Positions 1 to 5,526 of a stretch of 5,526 nt of DNA are shown piece after piece. A program made the translations under genes and the position numbers. Source of the stretch: a bacterium (GTDB lineage Bacteria > Zixibacteria > MSB-5A5 > GN15 > FEB-12). The notes beneath the pieces were generated by a model. That model saw only the letters and a program-made list of their open reading frames with translations. It made no database searches and had not been told where the DNA came from. The first letter of the stretch is position 1; each line of letters starts with the position of its first letter. The stretch spans positions 1 to 5,526 of the forward strand of contig DAOVOW010000163.1 of the NCBI GenBank assembly GCA_030629485.1, written 5' to 3'.

Positions 1-23
1 AGTCCTGAGGAAAGATATCGAGT

Positions 24-788
24 ATGGATCTGGCCACATTAATGGGTTTGGTGATGGCGGTTGGCGCTATCGGTCTTGCCTACACGTTGGAGGGGGGTAA
101 TCCCGACGCTATTTTCCTGACCGCACCCCTGCTGATCGTGGTGGGAGGAACATTAGGCGCCACCACCGTGACGACTTCGATCCAAACCGTCTTGCGGGTC
201 CCGGTCTACCTGCGCCTCGCCTTTTTCGGCAAACCTCATCCATTCAACGACACCATTGATCGGATTGTCAAGCTGGCCGAAAAGGCACGTCGGGATGGCA
301 TCCTCGGTCTGGAGCGAACCCTCAAGACAATAGCAAATCCCTTCTTCCGAAAGGCGGTCCAGTTGGTGATTGACGGCACTGAGGTGACCGTCCTAAGAGA
401 GATTCTCGAAACCGAGATTGCCTATATAGAAGATCGTCACCGGAAAGGAATTGCCTTTTTCAAGAAAGCGGGCGGTTTCGCACCCACCATGGGAATCTTA
501 GGAACCGTGCTCGGCCTTATCCACGCCTTGGGTGACACCTCCGATGCAAGCCGGATGGCTGCCGCCATCGCCAGCGCTTTCATAGCCACCCTGTGGGGGG
601 TCGGCCTGGCCAATCTGTTTTTCCTCCCGATATCGGACAAACTGCAAATGCGTCATGAGGAAGAGTTGGCCCATCTCGAACTGATCCTGGAGGGTGTGAT
701 TGCCCTGCAATCAGGTGATACACCGCGCAACGTCCGTACCCGTTTGGTCGGGTTTGTCGCTCCCCGCCACCGTTTTCAGGAGTTGTAG
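24..788 (+). CDS. motA: Flagellar motor stator protein MotA (PomA-like length)
   Basis: Inner-membrane stator subunit that, with MotB, conducts ions and pushes on rotor protein FliG. The 254-residue protein shows four hydrophobic segments at about residues 2-22, 30-50, 149-170 and 180-203. The N-terminus MDLATLMGL matches the family and supports the ATG at 24; a GAGGAA-like ribosome site lies at 7-12, somewhat far upstream. The cytoplasmic loop keeps R89, R90 and E97, equivalent to the E. coli charged residues (R90, E98) that contact FliG. TM3 carries the GFAPTMGILGTVLGL signature with P154, and TM4 ends with P202, matching the two conserved prolines. The length fits the shorter PomA/MotP/Bacillus-type proteins rather than the 295-residue E. 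coli MotA. T161 in TM3 falls where Na+ stators have Thr and H+ stators have Ala. motB follows after 2 bases. A TGA at 6-8 may be the stop of an upstream gene, which cannot be identified. Confidence 0.96.
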   Translation: MDLATLMGLVMAVGAIGLAYTLEGGNPDAIFLTAPLLIVVGGTLGATTVTTSIQTVLRVPVYLRLAFFGKPHPFNDTIDRIVKLAEKARRDGILGLERTLKTIANPFFRKAVQLVIDGTEVTVLREILETEIAYIEDRHRKGIAFFKKAGGFAPTMGILGTVLGLIHALGDTSDASRMAAAIASAFIATLWGVGLANLFFLPISDKLQMRHEEELAHLELILEGVIALQSGDTPRNVRTRLVGFVAPRHRFQEL

Positions 789-790
789 CC

Positions 791-1534
791 ATGCGCCGCT
801 TACGTCGCAAGAAGGATGACCAAGAGGACTTCGGGCGCTGGCTCCTGACCTACGCCGATATGATTACGCTTCTGCTGGCGTTGTTTATTGTTATGTACTC
901 TATGTCCCGGGTCGATGCTAAACGCTTCGGAAAGATGGCCGAGGCCCTCAACGGCATCCTCAAGGGTGGACATAGCATGCTAAAGAACCACGGTGAGGAA
1001 CAATTCAAGACCGGCCATGGGGTGCTGAAGCTGGGAGACCTGCGGATGATTCAGCGGCAGGTGGAAGAGCAGTTCAAGACCAAGGAGCGTGGGGAAGAGG
1101 TGCTGACCGAAATAACAGAACGTGGCCTGGTGGTGCACATCGTTGAATCGGCACTGTTCGATGTTGGCTCGGCGAACCTACAGCCCCGGGCGATGGAACT
1201 ATTGGATCTCATCTACCAGGAAATCAAGGACACGCCCAACCATATTCGGGTCGAAGGTCACACCGACGATCTACAGATCAACACGGCGCGCTTTCCTTCC
1301 AACTGGGAGCTCTCGGGCACCCGGGCCACGGAAGTAGTGCGCTACTTCATCGACGAGCACGATATTGCGCCCGGTCGAATCTCCGCTCTCGGTTACGGCG
1401 AATACCGCCCCATCCGCCCCAACAACTCGATCGAGAACCGCGCCACCAATCGACGTGTCGACATTGTTATACTCACGCGCGAGCTTTCTCTTACAGAACC
1501 ATCGGCACAGTTGTACGGTCAGACCGACCAATAG
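791..1534 (+). CDS. motB: Flagellar motor stator protein MotB (OmpA-like peptidoglycan-binding)
   Basis: Stator subunit that anchors the MotA/MotB complex to peptidoglycan and carries the ion-binding acid. Of 247 residues, 1-16 are a short basic cytoplasmic tail. Residues 17-38 are the single membrane helix WLLTYADMITLLLALFIVMY, with D23 equivalent to E. coli MotB Asp32. Residues about 41-57 form a plug-like amphipathic stretch. A charged periplasmic linker follows, then an OmpA/MotB domain at about 110-230. Its hallmarks are VEGHTDD (154-160), NWELSGTRA (171-179) and NRRVDI (220-225), which are peptidoglycan-binding signatures of the family. A strong ribosome site AGGAG (778-782) lies 8 bases before the ATG and inside the end of motA, so the two are translationally coupled. 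The linker holds EEQFKT twice (residues 69-74 and 92-97). No fliL follows; the next gene starts 176 bases later behind its own promoter. Confidence 0.96.
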   Translation: MRRLRRKKDDQEDFGRWLLTYADMITLLLALFIVMYSMSRVDAKRFGKMAEALNGILKGGHSMLKNHGEEQFKTGHGVLKLGDLRMIQRQVEEQFKTKERGEEVLTEITERGLVVHIVESALFDVGSANLQPRAMELLDLIYQEIKDTPNHIRVEGHTDDLQINTARFPSNWELSGTRATEVVRYFIDEHDIAPGRISALGYGEYRPIRPNNSIENRATNRRVDIVILTRELSLTEPSAQLYGQTDQ

Positions 1535-1553
1535 CAAAAACTTCACTTTCTGG

Positions 1554-1570
1554 GTGGAAATCGTTTCCGC
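1554..1570. repeat. Short inverted repeat after motB
   Basis: GTGGAAA and TTTCCGC flank a 3-base centre (TCG), giving seven pairs, one of them a G.T/U.G wobble, with a perfect GGAAA/TTTCC core. It lies 20 bases after the motB stop. As RNA it could fold into a small hairpin, but the bases that follow (AGGCGTTCCC) contain no T-run, so it is not a typical Rho-independent terminator. As DNA it is a palindrome centred about 122 bases upstream of the predicted flgB transcription start, a distance typical of sigma-54 activator sites. Either role is inference. Confidence 0.3.
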
Positions 1571-1576
1571 AGGCGT

Positions 1577-1594
1577 TCCCGATGGTATCCCGAT
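1577..1594. repeat. TCCCGAT direct repeat, possible activator site
   Basis: TCCCGAT occurs at 1577-1583 and again at 1588-1594, start to start 11 bases, about one helical turn. The pair lies roughly 90-107 bases upstream of the predicted flgB transcription start. Same-face repeats at this distance would suit binding of an enhancer-type regulator such as FleQ/FlrC/FlgR/FlbD, but no known consensus is matched and chance is possible. The rest of the 1535-1657 spacer shows only weak repeats (CTGTAA at 1605-1610 and 1618-1623). Confidence 0.25.
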
Positions 1595-1656
1595 CAGCGT
1601 CAGCCTGTAAGGGATAACTGTAAACCCAACAACGAAATAGAGGTGGCCTTGTCGCT

Positions 1657-1673
1657 TTGGCACTGGCCTTGCT
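1657..1673 (+). promoter_or_regulatory. Sigma-54 (RpoN) promoter for flgB operon
   Basis: The sequence TTGGCACTGGCCTTGCT matches the sigma-54 consensus YTGGCACG-N4-TTGCW at every position except the last G of the -24 box (T here). The invariant GG (1659-1660) and GC (1671-1672) are separated by exactly 10 bases, as required. Transcription would start near 1684, leaving a leader of about 27 bases before the flgB ATG at 1711. It lies in the only large intergenic gap and faces a basal-body operon, which is a common sigma-54 target in flagellated bacteria. An AAA+ activator would be needed; none is encoded in the window. Confidence 0.85.
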
Positions 1674-1710
1674 TAGAAGCCATGCGAAGAAAAGCGTGTG
1701 AGTAATTGAT

Positions 1711-2124
1711 ATGATAAACAAAACAGCTAGTTTCATGTTTCAGCGACTCGGGATACCCAAGTTCGAGAAGTACCTCGATCTGGCCTCGTTTCGTCACAAG
1801 CTGATCGGCGGCAATATCGCCAACGTTTCGACTCCCGGCTATCGCAGCCGCGCCATCGACTTCAACGCTGAGTTTGCCCGTCTCACCGGCGAGACCGATA
1901 ATCTGGCCGGCGTACGCTCGCATAGGGCACACCTGCCGCTTGGCTTTCACGCTGAACGTCCGCCCGAACCGGGTGAGGCTGAAATCATCGAAGGGGATAT
2001 GAACTCAGTCGATATCGACAAGGAAATTTCGACTTTGGCCCAGAACGAACTGTTGTTCACCATCGGAGCGAGGTTGCTCAAACACAAGTTTGACGGCTTA
2101 CGCAAAGTTATTACCAGCAGGTAG
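1711..2124 (+). CDS. flgB: Flagellar proximal rod protein FlgB
   Basis: Structural subunit of the proximal rod, exported by the flagellar type III system and placed next to FliE. At 137 residues it has the normal family length. The rod/hook signature ANVSTPGYR is at residues 37-45, inside an N-terminal helix region containing NIAN. The C-terminal helix LAQNELLFTIGARLLKHKFDGLR (about 109-131) is typical of FlgB. There is no Sec signal, as expected for a type III export substrate. The ATG at 1711 is the first in-frame ATG after a TGA at 1699-1701; the ribosome site is weak (GTGAG, 1698-1702, 8 bases before the ATG). It is the first gene behind the sigma-54 promoter, and flgC follows after 11 bases. 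Confidence 0.95.
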   Translation: MINKTASFMFQRLGIPKFEKYLDLASFRHKLIGGNIANVSTPGYRSRAIDFNAEFARLTGETDNLAGVRSHRAHLPLGFHAERPPEPGEAEIIEGDMNSVDIDKEISTLAQNELLFTIGARLLKHKFDGLRKVITSR

Positions 2125-2135
2125 AGGAATTACTG

Positions 2136-2630
2136 ATGGCCGGTATACTCAACGCAATCGAAGTCTCAGCACAGGGACTGTCGATCCAGCGCGCTCGCAT
2201 GAACACGACGGCGCGCAATATCGCCAATGCTGAAACCACTCGCACCGAAGATGGTGGCCCGTACCGCCGTCGCCGCATCCAGGTTAAAGAAGAAGCGGTC
2301 AAGGGTGGTTTTCGCAATATGATCAGACGGGCCGGAACGCGTCTGGCGAGGACCAACAGCCGTCACCTGCCGGTTCACTCGGAACGGATCACGCGTAATA
2401 TCGAACTGCCGACGGTCAGCCACGAAGAGACAATCGATTCCGCCTCCGGCTACAAGTTAGTACACGATCCGTCACATCCGGACGCCGACGGTGAGGGGTA
2501 CGTCAGAATGCCCGACATCGAGATCGTCACCGAGATGGTCGACATGATGGCGGCGACACGCGCCTATGAAGCCAACACAGTGGCTATCTCGGCGGCCAAG
2601 AAAATGGCCGAGGACGCACTGGAAATATAG
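2136..2630 (+). CDS. flgC: Flagellar proximal rod protein FlgC (longer than usual)
   Basis: Proximal rod subunit that stacks with FlgB. The N-terminal signature NIANAETTRTEDGGPYRR (28-45), the DPSHPDADGEGYV segment (111-123) and the C-terminal EMVDMMAATRAYEAN (133-147) are diagnostic for FlgC. The last residues, ALEI, match the usual FlgC end. At 164 residues it is longer than the common 135-150. The extra length sits in the middle (about residues 60-105), where RTNSRHLPVHSERI (72-85) resembles a segment of the neighbouring FlgB rather than ordinary FlgC. A strong ribosome site GAGGAA (2124-2129), overlapping the flgB stop, lies 6 bases before the ATG. The next gene starts 19 bases after the stop. 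Confidence 0.95.
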   Translation: MAGILNAIEVSAQGLSIQRARMNTTARNIANAETTRTEDGGPYRRRRIQVKEEAVKGGFRNMIRRAGTRLARTNSRHLPVHSERITRNIELPTVSHEETIDSASGYKLVHDPSHPDADGEGYVRMPDIEIVTEMVDMMAATRAYEANTVAISAAKKMAEDALEI

Positions 2631-2649
2631 TCTTGGGAAGGAATAGGAT

Positions 2650-2979
2650 ATGCAAGTCAACCCAGTAGGTGTTCAGACCTACCAGCAGTTCAATCGTCAG
2701 GAGAATGTCTCCGAGCGAGCGGACGGTTCTACGACGGCGCCGGACCAATCGAAAAAAGTCGTCATCACACCTCAGGAAGAAACCGGTGAATCACGCCTGG
2801 CGGTGAAAGTGCCGCGCGGCAGCTACGCCGACAACCTGACCGAAGCGGAAACTCAAGCCCTCGATCTTCTGTTCAGCCGCTTCAACGACAACGGACGGTT
2901 CGGTCCGGGTTACGCTGCAGGTACCGACGGTGAATCGGCTGACCGGGCAGTAGGGAACGTCATCGATCTGAAAGTCTGA
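2650..2979 (+). CDS. Unrecognised small protein between flgC and fliE
   Basis: I do not recognise a family for this 109-residue protein. It has no signal peptide, no membrane segment and no cysteine. Residues 1-15 (MQVNPVGVQTYQQFN) could be an amphipathic or export-type N-terminus. Residues 18-55 are polar and probably disordered. The one likely helix is LTEAETQALDLLFSRF (63-78), amphipathic with L/A/F on one face. A Gly/Asp-rich stretch precedes the terminal VIDLKV. It appears to be a real gene: the ribosome site AAGGAA (2638-2643) lies 6 bases before the ATG, a TAG at 2644-2646 blocks any longer start, and it is tightly spaced with flgC (19 bases) and fliE (8 bases) on the same strand. Position among rod and ring genes suggests an early basal-body role such as an export substrate, chaperone or rod-junction factor, but this is inference only. 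It is not a FlgM or FlgJ by any motif I can see. Confidence 0.85.
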   Translation: MQVNPVGVQTYQQFNRQENVSERADGSTTAPDQSKKVVITPQEETGESRLAVKVPRGSYADNLTEAETQALDLLFSRFNDNGRFGPGYAAGTDGESADRAVGNVIDLKV

Positions 2980-2987
2980 GTGAGAAA

Positions 2988-3305
2988 ATGAGCGCAATCA
3001 ACAGTGTCCAACGTCTCGTGTCGGGCCTTATCGAGCGTCCCGGTGGAAAGAGAATAAGTCTCGGTCCCGAAGAAACGATCGAATCGGGGAAGTTCACTGA
3101 GATGTTGGGGGAACTGTTGAACAACGTCAACGAGCTGCATCAGGAGTCGGCTCAAATCCAGCAGGCGTTTCTTTCCGGCGAACCGGTGGAGTTGCATCAG
3201 ATCATGATTAAGGCTGAACAGGCCGGTATCGCTACCGATCTTTTGCTGGAAATTCGAAACAAGCTGATGAACGCTTACAATGACATAATGCGAATGCCCT
3301 TATAG
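2988..3305 (+). CDS. fliE: Flagellar hook-basal body protein FliE
   Basis: FliE joins the MS ring (FliF) to the FlgB/FlgC rod and is needed early for export through the flagellar type III gate. The 105 residues match the usual length (about 100-105). Diagnostic segments are FTEMLGELLNNVNELHQES (36-54), FLSGEPVELHQIMIKAEQA (61-79) and the C-terminal RNKLMNAYNDIMRMPL (90-105). The region before residue 35 is variable, as usual. The ATG lies 8 bases after the preceding stop with only a weak ribosome site (GTGAG, 2980-2984, 3 bases upstream), suggesting translational coupling. A 63-base spacer, the largest within the operon, separates it from fliF. Confidence 0.95.
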   Translation: MSAINSVQRLVSGLIERPGGKRISLGPEETIESGKFTEMLGELLNNVNELHQESAQIQQAFLSGEPVELHQIMIKAEQAGIATDLLLEIRNKLMNAYNDIMRMPL

Positions 3306-3368
3306 GTTTGAGTCATGAGCCCGGCCGATCATGGATGGTTATTATGCCGGAACCGATAGGAATGGTTT

Positions 3369-4916
3369 ATGGAGGCTCCCAAGGAGTTTTTTAAGAACGT
3401 AGCAGGATTAGTCGGTCGCATGTCGCCCAGCCAGGTGATGATGCTTTTGGGTATCGTTGCCGGAACGTTGGTCGGCGTTGTCTTCCTCGTGGGTTGGTTG
3501 AACACCGTCACGTATGCCCGGCTGTACTCCAATCTGGATGAAGCCGAGGCCGGTGAGGTTGTTTCATTCCTGAGTCAGAACAAAATCGATTACCGGCTAT
3601 CGGCCGGCGGGCGCACCGTTGAGGTGCCGTCGTCGAAGGTCTACCAGGCACGCATCGCGCTGGCCACAGAGGGGTTACCTCGTTCCGGAAGCATCGGCTA
3701 TTCGATCTTCGATGAAAACAACCTGGGCATGACCGACTTTCTGCAGAACCTGAACTTTCGCCGCGCCCTGGAAGGCGAACTCACCCGCACTATCATGCAA
3801 CTGCGTGAGGTCGATGCCGCCCGTGTGCATATCGTCATCCCCAAAGATCGCCTTTTCAAGGAGGACCAGAAGGAGGCCACAGCGTCGGTGGTGCTCAAAC
3901 TCCGACGCGGCGGCCTGGGCAAACAGCAGGTGGCGGGTATCTCGCATCTGGTGGCGTCATCGGTCGAAGGTCTAACCCCGGGTAATATCACCATTGTCGA
4001 CTACGACGGCAATCTGCTGTCGTCGGGACAGGACAGCGACGCCCTGGCCGGGCTGAGCGTTTCGCAGATCGAGATCGGCCACTCGGTCGAGAGGCATCTG
4101 GAACAGAAAGCTCAGACCATGCTGGACGAGGTGTTGGGATCAGGAACAGCGGTCGTCAGAGTTACAGCGCAACTCGACTTTCAGCAACTGGAACGCACGG
4201 CTGAGATCTACGACCCCAACGCCCCCTCAATTCGAAGTGAACAGCGCATCAAGAATTCAAACAGTTCGTCTGACCGGAGCGAGGATGACTCCGAGAGTCA
4301 GGAAGAGGACGCCCAGGAAACGGTGATCACCAACTACGAGTTGAACCGGACGGTTGATCACATCATCAACTCCGTCGGCAACATCGAGAGATTGTCGGTG
4401 GCGGTGCTGGTTGACGGCACCTATTCCGAAGTGGTAGGTGAGGAGGGAGTTGTAGAACTGATCTACGAACCGCGCTCTCCCGAGGAACTCGACCGGCTCG
4501 AGTCCATTGTCAAGAACGCCATCGGCTACGACGCTGAGCGTAACGACCAGGTCGAGATGCTCAACATTGCTTTCGATCGCAGGAACATCGACACCGACCG
4601 TGAGGCTCTCGATGCCATGTACCTTCGGGAATTCTACATGGACGCGGCGCGCAAGGTCGGGTATGTGCTGCTGGCAGCCTTCTTATTCCTGTATCTAAAG
4701 AAGAAATCCAGGAAGCTGTTTGGCGCCCTTGCCAACCTGATACCACCACCGCGACCTACACGCCGGGCCGCACAGCAGCCGGAGCCGGTAGAGGATGAGA
4801 TCCCGGATGTGTTGCCGGAGAAGCGCAAACCGCGCCTGGTGGACAAAATGCAGGAGACGGCCAAAAAAGAGCCGGAGGAAATCGCCAGAGTCATCAAGAC
4901 TATGATGATTGAGTAG
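3369..4916 (+). CDS. fliF: Flagellar MS-ring protein FliF
   Basis: Forms the inner-membrane MS ring on which the rotor, rod and export gate are built. The 515-residue protein has a first membrane helix at about 22-43. A YscJ/FliF ring-building region follows at about 47-220, including LYSNLD (52-57), VPSSKVYQARIALATEGLP (86-104), and AARVHIVIPKDRLF (150-163). The FliF C-terminal region is at about 250-425, with the family-typical NYEL (322-325) and RLSVAVLVDG (341-350). The second membrane helix is about 430-443, followed by a basic/proline-rich cytoplasmic stretch. The tail KKEPEEIARVIKTMMIE (499-515) resembles the FliG-binding end. The middle loop (297-316) is Ser/Asp/Glu-rich and lacks the usual GxPG-type motif. 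The ATG is the first after an in-frame TAG (3357-3359), with ribosome site AGGAA (3358-3362) 6 bases upstream. It is slightly shorter than the usual 520-570. Confidence 0.96.
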   Translation: MEAPKEFFKNVAGLVGRMSPSQVMMLLGIVAGTLVGVVFLVGWLNTVTYARLYSNLDEAEAGEVVSFLSQNKIDYRLSAGGRTVEVPSSKVYQARIALATEGLPRSGSIGYSIFDENNLGMTDFLQNLNFRRALEGELTRTIMQLREVDAARVHIVIPKDRLFKEDQKEATASVVLKLRRGGLGKQQVAGISHLVASSVEGLTPGNITIVDYDGNLLSSGQDSDALAGLSVSQIEIGHSVERHLEQKAQTMLDEVLGSGTAVVRVTAQLDFQQLERTAEIYDPNAPSIRSEQRIKNSNSSSDRSEDDSESQEEDAQETVITNYELNRTVDHIINSVGNIERLSVAVLVDGTYSEVVGEEGVVELIYEPRSPEELDRLESIVKNAIGYDAERNDQVEMLNIAFDRRNIDTDREALDAMYLREFYMDAARKVGYVLLAAFLFLYLKKKSRKLFGALANLIPPPRPTRRAAQQPEPVEDEIPDVLPEKRKPRLVDKMQETAKKEPEEIARVIKTMMIE

Positions 4917-4923
4917 GTTGACC

Positions 4924-5526
4924 ATGGAATACGATGCAATGACCCCGATGCAAAAGGCTGCCGTTGCGCTGGTGGCTTTCGGACCCGAAGTCTCGGCCCT
5001 GGTCTTGAAAGGAATGGCCGAGACGGACCTGGAGGCCATCACCGTCGAAATCGCGAACCTGCGCGACGTCCCGAACGAAATCGAAGAGAAGGTGATCGAC
5101 GAATGCCATCAGATTTTCATGGCTCGGCAATATATCTCCCAGGGTGGTGTAGACTTTGCTCGACAGATTCTGGAGAAGGCGGTCGGTACCGGTAAAGCCA
5201 AGGAGATTATGCACCGGCTGGAGACGACGATTCGCTCTACCGGTTTCTCGCTGCTCAAGGATATCGACCCCAAACAGCTTACCGGCTTCTTGCAGAACGA
5301 ACACCCTCAGACAATTGCCCTGATCCTGACTCAACTGACCTCGGCCCATGCCGCCGCCGTGCTGGCCGAGCTATCCCCGGAGTTACAGGGAGAAGTGTCG
5401 TTCCGCGTAGCTACCATGGAAAAAATCGCGCCGGACATTTTGCGTGAAATCGAACAAACTCTCGAAGGTCATTTTGAACAGTCGACCGGTGGTGAAATGT
5501 CCACCTCCGGCGGCGCCAAGGCATTG
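4924..5526 (+). CDS. fliG: Flagellar motor switch protein FliG (3' end outside window)
   Basis: Rotor/switch protein that binds FliF and FliM and receives torque from MotA. The frame is open from the ATG at 4924 to the window end, giving 201 codons of an expected 330-340. The N-terminal domain (1 to about 95) starts MEYDAMTPMQKAAVAL and includes GGVDFARQILEKAVG (74-88), as in FliG. The middle domain has the conserved EHPQTIALIL (126-135), the EHPQ motif involved in contact with FliM. The sequence stops at GGAKAL (196-201), just before the C-terminal torque domain, so the charged torque helix cannot be judged. The start lies 7 bases after the fliF stop; only AGG (4915-4917), overlapping that stop, serves as a weak ribosome site, suggesting coupling to fliF. 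A later in-frame ATG at 4939 (M6) is possible but lacks a ribosome site. Confidence 0.96.
   Translation, partial: MEYDAMTPMQKAAVALVAFGPEVSALVLKGMAETDLEAITVEIANLRDVPNEIEEKVIDECHQIFMARQYISQGGVDFARQILEKAVGTGKAKEIMHRLETTIRSTGFSLLKDIDPKQLTGFLQNEHPQTIALILTQLTSAHAAAVLAELSPELQGEVSFRVATMEKIAPDILREIEQTLEGHFEQSTGGEMSTSGGAKAL

Noticed and set aside
62..79. Sigma-54-like TTGGCG...TTGCC inside motA
   Set aside because: GG and GC are separated by 13 bases instead of 10, and it lies within the coding region.
1535..1660. Rho-independent terminator after motB
   Set aside because: The only clear hairpin (1554-1570) has no T-run after it, so it is not called as a terminator.
1271..1663. 130-codon open frame on the minus strand across the motB end and spacer
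   Set aside because: It lies antisense to a well-supported motB, has no recognisable domain and a low-complexity mixed composition, and fits a shadow of the coding strand.
1682..1705. Seven-codon ORF (MRRKACE) just before flgB
   Set aside because: Its ATG precedes the predicted transcription start near 1684, so it would not be in the transcript as a translatable leader.
1892..1902. Sigma-28-like CCGATAA inside flgB, and CCGATAG before fliF
   Set aside because: Neither has a TAAA-type -35 element about 15 bases upstream; the first lies within coding sequence.
1600..1950. 116-codon minus-strand open frame across the sigma-54 promoter and flgB
   Set aside because: It runs opposite the promoter and FlgB's conserved signature and shows no protein-like features.
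3308..3345. Possible sigma-70 promoter (TTGAGT and TATTAT) before fliF
   Set aside because: The two boxes are 26 bases apart, far from the 16-18 needed, and no better -35 box is present.
4900..5349. 149-codon minus-strand open frame opposite fliG
   Set aside because: The + strand frame is unambiguous FliG with its EHPQT motif; the antisense frame looks like nothing known and overlaps fliF/fliG entirely.

Overview
The window is a run of flagellar genes, all on the + strand, from a bacterium of moderate GC (about mid-50s % by eye) that uses standard bacterial stop codons (TAG and TGA both end genes here). Nothing in the sequence names the species. A sigma-54 promoter within a motAB / flgBC-fliEFG layout, together with the divergent protein sequences, suggests a motile diderm outside the best-known model groups. 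A Zixibacteria-like or other FCB-group or deltaproteobacterial-type lineage is a guess, not a demonstration.

Region 1 (1-1534) holds the stator pair motA and motB. They are separated by 2 bases and are probably the end of a transcript that begins upstream of the window. MotA has four membrane segments and the conserved charged loop that contacts FliG. MotB has one membrane segment carrying the ion-binding aspartate, a plug-like helix and an OmpA-like peptidoglycan-binding domain. A threonine in MotA TM3 (T161), where known proton-driven stators have alanine, raises the possibility of Na+ coupling.

Region 2 (1535-1710) is the only substantial gap. It contains a near-perfect sigma-54 (RpoN) promoter with GG-N10-GC spacing just upstream of flgB. 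Further upstream are a palindrome and a spaced direct repeat that could be activator sites. No convincing Rho-independent terminator was seen.

Region 3 (1711-5526) is a tight operon: flgB and flgC (proximal rod), an unrecognised 109-residue protein, fliE (MS ring-rod junction), fliF (MS ring) and the first 201 codons of fliG (rotor/switch), which runs off the window. These encode the first structures built in flagellar assembly. FliF forms the ring, FliE joins it to the FlgB/FlgC rod, FliG binds the cytoplasmic FliF tail, and MotA/MotB act on FliG to turn the rotor.

The most novel items are the unrecognised gene between flgC and fliE, a FlgB-like segment inserted in FlgC, an unusual acidic/serine linker in FliF, and the sigma-54 control region. 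No CRISPR array, mobile element, RNA gene or defence-type system was seen.
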